A stretch of 5,942 nucleotides of DNA. It comes from DATAYA01 sp036272815 (lineage in GTDB: Bacteria > Pseudomonadota > Alphaproteobacteria > Acetobacterales > Acetobacteraceae). Position 1 is the stretch's first letter. The number at the start of each line of letters is the position of its first letter. The stretch lies in contig DATAYA010000394.1 of NCBI GenBank assembly GCA_036272815.1, forward strand, positions 1-5,942, given 5' to 3'. Positions 1 to 5,556 of the stretch are shown one piece after another. The position numbers and the translations under genes were made by a program. The notes under the pieces are model-generated. The model worked only from the letters and a program-made list of their open reading frames with translations. It was not told where the DNA came from and did no database searches.

Positions 1-45
1 CGAGCATCCACGCCTTCCTTCGATCCCGCCGAGAGAAAGTCGTGG

Positions 46-67
46 ATGGCCGGCCTTCGCCGGCCAT
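46..67 (-). terminator. GC-rich hairpin, candidate terminator of the 50-aa gene
   Basis: The sequence shows a perfect 9-bp inverted repeat: ATGGCCGGC at 46-54 and GCCGGCCAT at 59-67, around a 4-base loop. It begins 17 bases past the stop codon of the small minus-strand gene. In the minus direction it is followed by a pyrimidine-rich stretch (CTTTCTCTC, about 33-41) rather than a clean run of T. The stem strength and position fit an intrinsic terminator with a weak T tract. A structural RNA element or an extragenic repeat copy cannot be excluded. Confidence 0.55.
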
Positions 68-84
68 GACGGGATGCGGGCGGG

Positions 85-237
85 CTATGCCTTGACGTTC
101 AGCAACCCAGCGCTGCCGGCCGAACCGCTGCCATCACTGTCGCCGTCCACCTTGGGCGCCGGCGGCGGGGACGACTTGACCGCAGCGGCCTGCGCCGCGG
201 CCGGAGCCGGCGAGTTGCCGATGCTGGAGATGGACAT
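85..237 (-). CDS. Small hypothetical protein (50 aa), Ala/Pro/Ser-rich with an acidic Gly-Asp-Ser segment
   Basis: A complete 50-codon frame starts with ATG at 235-237 and ends with TAG at 85-87. Translation begins MSISSIGNSP, passes an Ala-rich stretch (11-20) and a Pro-rich stretch (24-28), then an acidic DGDSDGSG segment (31-38), and ends in LLNVKA. An AAGGG ribosome-binding-like sequence lies about 9 bases before the ATG, and a strong hairpin follows the stop. There is no signal peptide or membrane helix, and most of the chain looks disordered. Similar tiny proteins with an MSIS start, a Gly/Asp centre and a short hydrophobic C-terminus ending in an LNVKA-like tail are, from memory, common unannotated genes in Alphaproteobacteria; none has a function I can name. 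It reads in the same direction as zwf, 249 bases downstream of it. No function is assigned. Codon third positions are mostly G or C, as in the neighbours, which supports real translation. Confidence 0.6.
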   Translation of the reverse strand: MSISSIGNSPAPAAAQAAAVKSSPPPAPKVDGDSDGSGSAGSAGLLNVKA

Positions 238-339
238 GGGGACACACCCTTGCGAAGGTCGGTGGGCGGGTCGCGAGATCCTTTCGCCGCTGGGACAGCG
301 CGATCGCTGCGCGCAGGTCCGAGGTTGCGGCGGCGAGCC

Positions 340-486
340 TTACCACGAGGTGAACGGCGGCGCCCTTTCGAGCCGCCGCGGGCCTCGCCTGCGCTGGATC
401 ACCGCGGCCGGCACATGCAGGAACACCACCCTGGCCTCATAGAGCCGATCGGCGGTCGGCAGCACCGCGACCGCGACCAGCGACCG
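340..486 (-). pseudogene. Coding-like frame continuing after the zwf stop; possible gene remnant
   Basis: Immediately after the zwf TAA the same frame stays open for 48 codons until the TAA at 340-342. About 90% of its codon third positions are G or C while second positions are much less so, which is a coding-like bias. The first 30 residues are hydrophobic, including the segment ADRLYEARVVFLHVPAA, and the rest is Arg-rich. That segment recalls the DxxxG...RI(I/M)(F/Y)xHVPAAW region of CcmC/CcsA-type cytochrome c assembly proteins, but this is recognition by eye over about 17 residues. A GTG at 463-465 could start a 41-aa product, yet no ribosome-binding site precedes it. It may be a decayed fragment, a minor small ORF, or chance in GC-rich DNA. 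The remaining bases 238-339 show no supportable gene. Confidence 0.15.
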
Positions 487-1965
487 TTAGGCCGCCTCCT
501 CGTACCAGGTGCGGCCGTCGCGCTCGATCAGCGCGATCGCCGCTGTCGGCCCCCAGCTTCCGGCGGCATAGGGCCGCGGCGCATCGCTGCGGGCGGCCCA
601 GGCCTCGATGATCGGCTCGGCCCAGGTCCAGGCCGCCTCTACCTCGTCGCGGCGCATGAACAGGGTCGCATTGCCGCGCACGGTGTCCATCAGCAGCCGC
701 TCGTAGCTGTCCGGATAGCGGGTGCCGAAAGTCTTCTCGAAGCTGATGTCGAGCCCGGTCTGGCGCAGCCGCAACCCGCCCGGCCCAGGCTCCTTGGTCA
801 TCATGTCGAGCCGCATGCCCTCCTCCGGCTGGAGGCGGATGATGAGCCGGTTCGGCGCCAGCTCCCCGTCGGCCGGGAAGATCGAGAACGGCACCGAGCG
901 GAACTGGATGACGATCTCGGAGATCTTCTGCGGCAGCCGCTTGCCGGTGCGCAGGTAGAAGGGGACGTGCGCCCAGCGCCAGGTAGCGACCTCCACCTTG
1001 AGGGCGACGAAGGTCTCGGTCGTGCTGCTCGCCTCGTTCAGCCCGAGATCGGCGAGATAGCCGGGCACCGGCTTGCCGCCGACGACACCCTGCGTGTACT
1101 GGCCGCGCACCGTCTGGTGCGCCACCTCGGCCGCCGAGAACGGCCGCAGCGCGCGCAGCACTTTGAGCTTCTCGTCGCGCACCGCATCCGCCGCGACCGA
1201 GCCGGGCGGTTCCATCGCCAGCAGGCAGAGCAGCTGGAGCATGTGGTTCTGCACCATGTCGCGCAGTGCGCCGGACTTGTCGTAGTAGCCGCCACGGCCC
1301 TCGACGCCGACGGTCTCGGCGACCGTTATCTGCACATGGTCGATTACGTCGGCGTTCCACAGCCGCTCGAAGATCGCGTTGGCGAAGCGGAGCGCCAGCA
1401 GGTTCTGCACCGTCTCCTTGCCGAGGTAGTGGTCGATGCGGAAGGTCTGCTGCTCGGAGAACACCTCGCCCACCGCGTCGTTGATGGCGCGGGCGGAGGC
1501 GAGGTCGTGGCCGATCGGCTTTTCCAGGACGACGCGGCTCGCGGGCGTCACCAGGCCGTGGCGGGCAAGGTTGCGGCAGATCGGGCCGTAGAGGTCGGGC
1601 GAGGTCGCGAGGTAGAACACCCGCACCCGCTCCTCGGCGCCGGCCAGCGCATCCACCAGCCCATGCCAGTCGTCGCCTGAGGCGGCGTTGAGGCGGGCAT
1701 AGTGCAGGCGCTCGACGAAGCGGCCGACCACGTCCGGGTCGAGATCGCGCGAGGGGACGTGATCGGCGAGCGCCGAACGGGCCCGGTCGCGGAAGGCGCC
1801 GTCGTCGAGGTCGGAGCGGGCGGCGCCGAACATCCGGCTGTCGGGCGGTATCTGCCCGTCGCGAAAGCGGTAGTAGAGTGCCGGCAGCAGCTTGCGGCGC
1901 GTCAGGTCGCCGGTTGCGCCGAACATCACGTAATCGAAGGTAGGCACGGGGATGATGCGGGCCAT
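487..1965 (-). CDS. zwf: Glucose-6-phosphate 1-dehydrogenase
   Basis: This cytosolic enzyme oxidises glucose 6-phosphate to 6-phosphoglucono-1,5-lactone with NAD(P)+, the entry step of the pentose phosphate and Entner-Doudoroff pathways. The 492-aa length is normal for the family. The N-terminal Rossmann domain opens with GATGDLTRRK (16-25), the nucleotide-binding glycine motif. EKP follows at 148-150, then the family signature RIDHYLGKE at 176-184 with the substrate-binding Asp-His and Lys. The QNHMLQ segment contains His241, which corresponds to the general base of the well-studied homologues. The C-terminal beta+alpha domain follows, with FYLRTGKRLP at 336-345 and a Gly/Pro-rich EPGPGG stretch. 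The ATG at 1963-1965 was chosen because it gives the typical MARIIPVPTFDYVMFG start and has GGGAG seven bases upstream; the frame stays open to an ATG at 2040, but that would add 25 atypical residues. No pgl or edd lies next to it here. It is divergent from a small exported-protein gene with no space between them. Confidence 0.97.
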   Translation of the reverse strand: MARIIPVPTFDYVMFGATGDLTRRKLLPALYYRFRDGQIPPDSRMFGAARSDLDDGAFRDRARSALADHVPSRDLDPDVVGRFVERLHYARLNAASGDDWHGLVDALAGAEERVRVFYLATSPDLYGPICRNLARHGLVTPASRVVLEKPIGHDLASARAINDAVGEVFSEQQTFRIDHYLGKETVQNLLALRFANAIFERLWNADVIDHVQITVAETVGVEGRGGYYDKSGALRDMVQNHMLQLLCLLAMEPPGSVAADAVRDEKLKVLRALRPFSAAEVAHQTVRGQYTQGVVGGKPVPGYLADLGLNEASSTTETFVALKVEVATWRWAHVPFYLRTGKRLPQKISEIVIQFRSVPFSIFPADGELAPNRLIIRLQPEEGMRLDMMTKEPGPGGLRLRQTGLDISFEKTFGTRYPDSYERLLMDTVRGNATLFMRRDEVEAAWTWAEPIIEAWAARSDAPRPYAAGSWGPTAAIALIERDGRTWYEEAA

Positions 1966-1970
1966 GTCGG

Positions 1971-1979
1971 CGCTCCCGA
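1971..1979 (-). promoter_or_regulatory. Ribosome-binding site deciding the zwf start
   Basis: On the minus strand the sequence ATCGGGAGC lies just upstream of the ATG at 1963-1965, with its GGGAG core seven bases from the start codon. It is a partial match to the consensus GGAGG and the reason for preferring this ATG over the in-frame ATG at 2038-2040. Confidence 0.55.
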
Positions 1980-2413
1980 TGAAGTCAGCGCGGTCGGACG
2001 CGCTTTTGGCGGGCGCGCTCCGCGTCCAGCACATCGCCATCCGGCGGCCGGGGTCAAGCGGCGTCGCGGCGGCGGTCGCGATCCTGCTGCTGTCGCACGG
2101 GGCTGCGGCGGCGCCGAACTATCCTGTGGCGGACGGTCCCGGCCTCGCGACCTGCCAGCAGGCCGCGCATCTGGAGCACGAAAATCCGGCACTAGCAGAC
2201 GGGTTCTTTGCCTGGGCGGAGGGGTTCATGAGCGGGCTCAACGACCGCTACGTCGCGTCCAACGCGGCCGCCGACCTGCTGCCGCCCAACCTCTCGCAGC
2301 AGCAACAGAAGGATTTCCTCGCTGCTTTCTGCGCAGCCCACCCCGACGAACCTTATATGCAGGGCGTCTGGGCGCTCTATCTGCAGATGCGCCGGGAGCA
2401 GAAGCTGCCCTGA
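1979..2413 (+). CDS. Small predicted exported protein with two cysteines
   Basis: From the ATG at 1979 the product is 144 aa. A basic region (IRRPGSS, 20-26) is followed by a hydrophobic core (GVAAAVAILLLSHG, 28-41) and an AAAA-PN junction (42-47), giving a signal peptide with probable cleavage near residue 45. The mature part is about 100 aa, mostly helical, with Cys59 and Cys118 that could form a disulfide in the periplasm. Recognisable blocks are FFAWAEGFMSGLN (76-88), LLPPNLSQQQQKDFL (100-114) and FCAAHPDEPYMQGVWALYLQ (117-136). Short exported proteins with an FMSGLN block followed by an FC...P..PYM.GV.ALY block are familiar as conserved hypotheticals in Proteobacteria; a distant relation to Rap1a/Tai-type small secreted proteins is possible but unproven. 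The start is uncertain: ATGs at 1952, 1955 and 1964 are in frame and would overlap zwf, none has a good ribosome-binding site, and the 27-residue n-region from 1979 is long. Function unknown. Confidence 0.75.
   Translation: MKSARSDALLAGALRVQHIAIRRPGSSGVAAAVAILLLSHGAAAAPNYPVADGPGLATCQQAAHLEHENPALADGFFAWAEGFMSGLNDRYVASNAAADLLPPNLSQQQQKDFLAAFCAAHPDEPYMQGVWALYLQMRREQKLP
2028..2057 (-). promoter_or_regulatory. Candidate sigma-70-type promoter for zwf inside the opposing gene
   Basis: Reading the minus strand, TTGACC (2057-2052) matches five of six bases of a -35 box. It is followed 18 bases later by TGTGCT (2033-2028), a poor -10 match (three of six). Initiation would fall near 2020, giving a leader of about 55 bases before the zwf ribosome-binding site. 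The whole element lies within the signal-peptide codons of the divergent exported-protein gene. It is suggested by position and the -35 match only. Confidence 0.22.
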
Positions 2414-2415
2414 GC

Positions 2416-2432
2416 GGCCGGCGGGAACGGCC
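2416..2432. terminator. Weak hairpin between convergent genes
   Basis: The 23-bp gap between the stop of the exported-protein gene and the stop of the glycosyltransferase gene contains GGCCG (2416-2420) and CGGCC (2428-2432) around a 7-base loop. It sits where a bidirectional terminator would be expected. The stem is only 5 bp and there is no T tract on either side, and in DNA this GC-rich such pairs arise easily. Confidence 0.25.
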
Positions 2433-2436
2433 CCGG

Positions 2437-3567
2437 TCAGGCGTCGAGCAACTCGCGGTAGACGGCAATCGTCGCCGCTTGCATTGCCGCGGTGGTGTAC
2501 CCGGCGCAGACCGCGGCGCGCGCGCGGGCGCCCACCGCTGCGCGGGCGTGCGCGGGCAGCGCCAGGGCGGCATCGAGCGCGCAGGCCAGCGCCGCCGCAT
2601 CGCCGGGCGGGAAGCGCCAGCCAGTGGCACCCGGCTCGATGGTCTCTGCTGCCCCGCCATGATCGGCGGCCAGCACCGGGCGGCGCATCGCCTGCGCCTC
2701 GATGATGGTGCGGCCGAACGGCTCGGGCAGCAGCGAGGCGTTCACCACCAGATCGGCCGCCGCCATAGCCGCCGGCATGTCGGCGCAGTGGCCGGGCAGC
2801 CGCACCCGCGGCGAGAGCCCGAGGGCGCCCGCTTGCCGCTCCAGGGACGCGACGTAGCGATGCCGACCCTGCGCATCGCCCGCGAGCACCGCGACCGTGC
2901 GGCGGTCCTGCATCCGCGCCATCGCATCGAGCAGCAGCGCCTGTCCCTTCCAGCGCGTGAGACGGCCGGGCAGCAGCAGGACCGGCGCGCCATCCGGCAA
3001 CCGCCACAGGGACGCCAGCCGCGCGATGCGCGCGCTGTCCACGGCATCCGGGTCGAACGAAGCCGGATCGACGCCGCGCGGGATCACGCGCAGGCGATCG
3101 GGGCCGACGCCGTGGCGCTGTGCCAGGCGGTCGCCGACGTGGCGGCTGTTGGCGATGACGCGCTCGCCCATCGCCATCACCGCATTGTAGCGGCGCTTGA
3201 GGGGCAGGTCCTCGGCATAGACGCCGTGCGCGGTGGTGACGAAATGCGCCCCCGTCCGGCGGGCGGCGAGCCACGCCGACCAGGCCGGCGCGCGGGAGCG
3301 GGCATGGACGATCGCCACGCGCTCGGCCCGCACGAGGTCGGCGAGCGCCGCGGCGTTGCGCCAGATCCGGAACGGGTCCTTGGTCGCGAGCGGCAGCGTG
3401 ACGTGGCGGCCGCCGGCGCGTTCGATCGCGGGCACCAGCCGGCCGCCGGCGCTGGCGACGATTGCGCGGCCGCCGGCCGCCGTGATCGCCGCGGTGATCT
3501 CGACCGTGCTCTGTTCCACCCCGCCCGCCTGCAGGGACGGCAGCACCTGAAGCACGATCATCGCCAT
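2437..3567 (-). CDS. GT4-family glycosyltransferase
   Basis: A 376-aa GT-B fold, retaining glycosyltransferase of family 4, which transfers a sugar from a nucleotide-activated donor to a glycan or lipid acceptor at the cytoplasmic face of the membrane. The N-terminal acceptor domain opens with VLQVLPSLQAGGVEQS (5-20) and its glycine-rich loop. HGVYAEDL (114-121) and ANSRHVGDRL (139-148) follow. The linker VIPRGVDPASF (161-171) resembles the usual IPNGVD segment. The donor domain shows LLLPGRLTRWKG (197-208) with the Arg and Lys expected to bind donor phosphates, and the E-x7-E motif EPFGRTIIE (282-290). There is no signal peptide or transmembrane segment. The ATG at 3567 is used; a second ATG two codons later is equally possible because neither has a clear ribosome-binding site. 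No other polysaccharide gene is adjacent, so donor, acceptor and product (LPS, capsule or glycolipid) cannot be inferred. It is divergent from the hydrolase gene. Confidence 0.93.
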   Translation of the reverse strand: MAMIVLQVLPSLQAGGVEQSTVEITAAITAAGGRAIVASAGGRLVPAIERAGGRHVTLPLATKDPFRIWRNAAALADLVRAERVAIVHARSRAPAWSAWLAARRTGAHFVTTAHGVYAEDLPLKRRYNAVMAMGERVIANSRHVGDRLAQRHGVGPDRLRVIPRGVDPASFDPDAVDSARIARLASLWRLPDGAPVLLLPGRLTRWKGQALLLDAMARMQDRRTVAVLAGDAQGRHRYVASLERQAGALGLSPRVRLPGHCADMPAAMAAADLVVNASLLPEPFGRTIIEAQAMRRPVLAADHGGAAETIEPGATGWRFPPGDAAALACALDAALALPAHARAAVGARARAAVCAGYTTAAMQAATIAVYRELLDA

Positions 3568-3575
3568 CGCGCCGC

Positions 3576-3603
3576 GCTATAGCATCGCGGCGACGGTTGC
3601 CAG
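3576..3603. promoter_or_regulatory. Candidate shared promoter region with palindromic -10-like core GCTATAGC
   Basis: The 51-bp gap between the divergent glycosyltransferase and hydrolase genes has a single AT-rich patch, the palindrome GCTATAGC at 3576-3583, which reads TATAGC on both strands. On the minus strand CTGGCA (3603-3598) lies 16 bases upstream of TATAGC, a plausible -35/-10 pair; the transcript would start only a few bases before the glycosyltransferase ATG and so be almost leaderless. On the plus strand the leader would be about 29 bases with a good ribosome-binding site, but no convincing -35 is visible. This is inference from position and sequence only. Confidence 0.3.
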
Positions 3604-3607
3604 CGGC

Positions 3608-3612
3608 GGAGG
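3608..3612 (+). promoter_or_regulatory. Ribosome-binding site of the alpha/beta hydrolase gene
   Basis: GGAGG at 3608-3612 lies six bases before the ATG at 3619, and a second GGAGG directly abuts the ATG. The first has ideal spacing and fixes this start. Confidence 0.75.
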
Positions 3613-3618
3613 CGGAGG

Positions 3619-4365
3619 ATGGACGAGGAGAGCGGCACGCTCGATCGCGGCGACAGCGCCGGCCTGGCATGGCAGCGGCTGGCGGGGCGGTCGCCGACGG
3701 TCGTGTTCCTGCCCGGCCTGCGCAGCGACATGCGGGGCGAGAAGGCGACCATGCTGGCCGCGTTCTGCGCCGCGCACGGGCAGGCGTGCCTGCGGTTCGA
3801 CTATTCCGGACATGGTGCGAGCGGCGGCCGATTCGAGGACGGGACGATCGGGCGCTGGGCCGCGGACGCGGTGGCCGCGATCGACGCGCTGAGCGCGGGT
3901 CCGGTGCTGCTGGTCGGCTCCTCGATGGGCGGCTGGATCGCGCTGCTAACGGCGCTGGCGCGGCCCGAACGGGTCGCGTGCCTGGTCGGCATCGCGGCAG
4001 CCCCGGACTTCACCGAGGCGCTGATCTGGGCCGCGCTCGGTTCCGGGAAGCGGGCGGCGCTGATGCAGCATGGCTCGGTGGCGCTGCCGAGCGCCCATGG
4101 CGAGCCCATGACGCTGACGCGTGCGCTGATCGAGGACGGGCGGCGGCATCTGCTGCTCGACCGGCCGATCCCGCTCGCCTGCCCGGTGCGGCTGCTGCAC
4201 GGACAGCGCGACGCGGACGTGCCGTGGGCGACGGCGCTGCGTCTGTCGGAACAACTCGCGGGCGCGGATGTGCAGGTGACGCTGGTGAAGGACGGCGATC
4301 ACCGGCTGTCGCGGCCGGCCGACCTCGCGCTGCTGCGCGATGTGGTCGGGCGGATGCTTGGCTGA
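3619..4365 (+). CDS. Alpha/beta hydrolase, ABHD10-like esterase/thioesterase family
   Basis: A 248-aa single-domain serine hydrolase, probably cytosolic since no signal peptide or membrane helix is present. The oxyanion-hole region is VVFLPGLRSDM (28-38). Strand and turn LRFDYSGHGASGG (58-70) follow, and the nucleophile elbow is GSSMGGW (100-106) with Ser102 as nucleophile. The acid is Asp198 in LLHGQRDADVPW (192-203) and the base is His228 in DGDHRLSR (225-232), so the catalytic triad is complete. The FDYSGHGASGG and GSSMGGW...ALARPERV spacing resembles the ABHD10 group, whose mitochondrial members act as S-depalmitoylases and acyl-glucuronide esterases. The bacterial substrate is unknown, and a generic carboxylesterase or peptidase-like role is possible. 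The start is well supported by a GGAGG six bases upstream. It is divergent from the glycosyltransferase gene and convergent with the PhnM-like gene, 12 bp apart, so it is probably transcribed alone. Confidence 0.93.
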   Translation: MDEESGTLDRGDSAGLAWQRLAGRSPTVVFLPGLRSDMRGEKATMLAAFCAAHGQACLRFDYSGHGASGGRFEDGTIGRWAADAVAAIDALSAGPVLLVGSSMGGWIALLTALARPERVACLVGIAAAPDFTEALIWAALGSGKRAALMQHGSVALPSAHGEPMTLTRALIEDGRRHLLLDRPIPLACPVRLLHGQRDADVPWATALRLSEQLAGADVQVTLVKDGDHRLSRPADLALLRDVVGRMLG

Positions 4366-4398
4366 GGGGCGGCCCGGTCAGGCCATGCGCGCCGCCCC
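4366..4398. terminator. 8-bp inverted repeat spanning the convergent hydrolase/PhnM-like gene ends
   Basis: GGGGCGGC (4366-4373), starting right after the hydrolase stop, pairs perfectly with GCCGCCCC (4391-4398), which lies in the last codons of the PhnM-like gene. The loop is 17 bases and includes the stop codon of that gene. Position suggests a two-way transcription barrier, but there is no T tract on either strand. Confidence 0.25.
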
Positions 4399-5556
4399 GG
4401 CGCCGGACCCCACCCTTCCCCACCCCGCCGCACCCAGCCACGCGATGCGCCCGGCCGCGATTGTCGCGACCAGACGCGGGCGGCCCGCCTCGGCCGCCAC
4501 CAGCAGCAGGTCCGCCCGGCGGCCGGTCGCGATGATGCCGCGATCGGCCAGGCCGCACGCCGCCGCCGGATTGGCGGAGACCAGCCGCCACGCCAGGGCG
4601 AGGTCGAGCACGCCGCGCGCTGCCAGGATGAACGGTGCACGCAGCATCGCCGGATAGAAATAATCGCTCGCGAGCACCGTGCAGAGCCCGGCCTCCGCCA
4701 GCCGCGCGGCCGACGCCCAGCCGAGATGCGAGCGCCCGCGCACGACGTTCGGGCTGCCCATCACGACCGCGTCGCCCGCCGCCCGCGCCGCCTCCGCGAC
4801 CGCTTCGGCCATCGGGAACTCGCAGATGCGCGCACCGAGCTCGCGAAACATGTCGCGCGCGGCGATGCTGTCGTCGTCATGGCTCGCCATCGGCAGCCCG
4901 GCGGCGCGCGCCGCACGCGCGATCATGCCGATCCCGTCCTGCGCGCCGTCGGAGCCGCTCGCGATGCGCTGCGCGAGGGCGCGAAAATCGTCGAGCGCCA
5001 TGCCCGCGCGATCGGCGTATTTGGCGCCCAGCACCGGGTCCGCGACCTTGCGCAGGATCGCGGGCGTGTGGTCATTGAACGCCAGCAGATGCACGCGCCC
5101 GGCTGCGATGTCGGCGCAGGCCATCGCCAGCGCGTCGAGGTTGCAGGCCTCCCAGCGCAGATGCACCCGCATGTCGCAGACCGCGTCCGCCGCATGCGCC
5201 GCCATCGCGTCGAGCAGCACCCGCCACGCCTCCACGCTGCGCAGCCCCGGCTCCCACGAGAGTGTCACGCCGAGATAGGCGGTGGTGATGCCGTTGGCGA
5301 GAAGTTGCGCCTCGGTGTCGGCAAGCGCCAGGGACGCCGGGAAATCGACACCGGGCCGCGGCTGAATCTGGCGCTCGAACGCATCGCCATGGATGTCGAC
5401 GAGGCCCGGAAGCACCAGCAGCCCGGTGGCATCGATCGCGGGCGCGCCATGCGTGGAGCCGATCGCCGCGATGCGGCCGGCATCGAGCAGGAGATCGGTG
5501 TCGTCCCAGCCGTCGTTGAGCAGCACGCGCCCGCCGCTTATCGCGAGTGGCGTCAC
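4378..5556 (-). CDS. phnM: PhnM-like amidohydrolase (alpha-D-ribose 1-methylphosphonate 5-triphosphate diphosphatase family)
   Basis: The characterised PhnM splits pyrophosphate from alpha-D-ribose 1-methylphosphonate 5-triphosphate in the C-P lyase pathway of phosphonate use. This 392-aa protein has the family landmarks in order: VLPGLVDIHGDAFERQ (48-63), NGITTAYLGVTLSWEPGLRS (88-107), ASHDDDS (224-230), MGSPNVVRGRSHLGW (266-280) and LASDYFYPAMLRAP (295-308). The C-terminal ATGRRADLLLV (343-353) is typical of the amidohydrolase beta domain. The first metal motif is HGD, as in the HTD of E. coli PhnM rather than the HxH of most amidohydrolases. HGDAFER plus WEPGLR marks a subgroup that differs from the E. 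coli protein around this site, so the exact substrate may differ. The GTG at 5554-5556 is preferred because it overlaps the upstream regulator's stop as GTGA, a coupled arrangement; a GTG at 5563-5565 would add three residues. The last 15 residues are Gly/Ala-rich. Confidence 0.88.
   Translation of the reverse strand: MTPLAISGGRVLLNDGWDDTDLLLDAGRIAAIGSTHGAPAIDATGLLVLPGLVDIHGDAFERQIQPRPGVDFPASLALADTEAQLLANGITTAYLGVTLSWEPGLRSVEAWRVLLDAMAAHAADAVCDMRVHLRWEACNLDALAMACADIAAGRVHLLAFNDHTPAILRKVADPVLGAKYADRAGMALDDFRALAQRIASGSDGAQDGIGMIARAARAAGLPMASHDDDSIAARDMFRELGARICEFPMAEAVAEAARAAGDAVVMGSPNVVRGRSHLGWASAARLAEAGLCTVLASDYFYPAMLRAPFILAARGVLDLALAWRLVSANPAAACGLADRGIIATGRRADLLLVAAEAGRPRLVATIAAGRIAWLGAAGWGRVGSGAGAARMA

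Noticed and set aside
134..346. 70-codon minus-strand frame overlapping the small 50-aa gene
   Set aside because: It has no ribosome-binding site and an Arg-rich product without recognisable features; the other frame has a better start, composition and a hairpin after its stop.
74..442. 122-codon plus-strand frame at the left edge
   Set aside because: It is opposite the small minus-strand gene, has no ribosome-binding site or family motif, and changes character along its length.
250..1680. Plus-strand open frame of 476 codons opposite zwf
   Set aside because: The opposite strand carries unmistakable G6PD motifs; this product is low-complexity and typical of an antisense shadow.
1966..2040. 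N-terminal extension of zwf to the ATG at 2040
   Set aside because: The extra 25 residues do not resemble any G6PD N-terminus, while the ATG at 1965 has a GGGAG at proper spacing and gives the standard start.
1702..3582. Long plus-strand open frame of 626 codons
   Set aside because: It runs antisense to the zwf 5' part and the glycosyltransferase, and across the exported-protein gene. The product is Arg/Ala/Gly-rich with no family motifs, an artefact of high GC.
2192..3670. Minus-strand open frame of 492 codons overlapping the glycosyltransferase in another frame
   Set aside because: It is Arg/Pro/Ala-rich without motifs, while the neighbouring frame encodes a complete GT4 protein.
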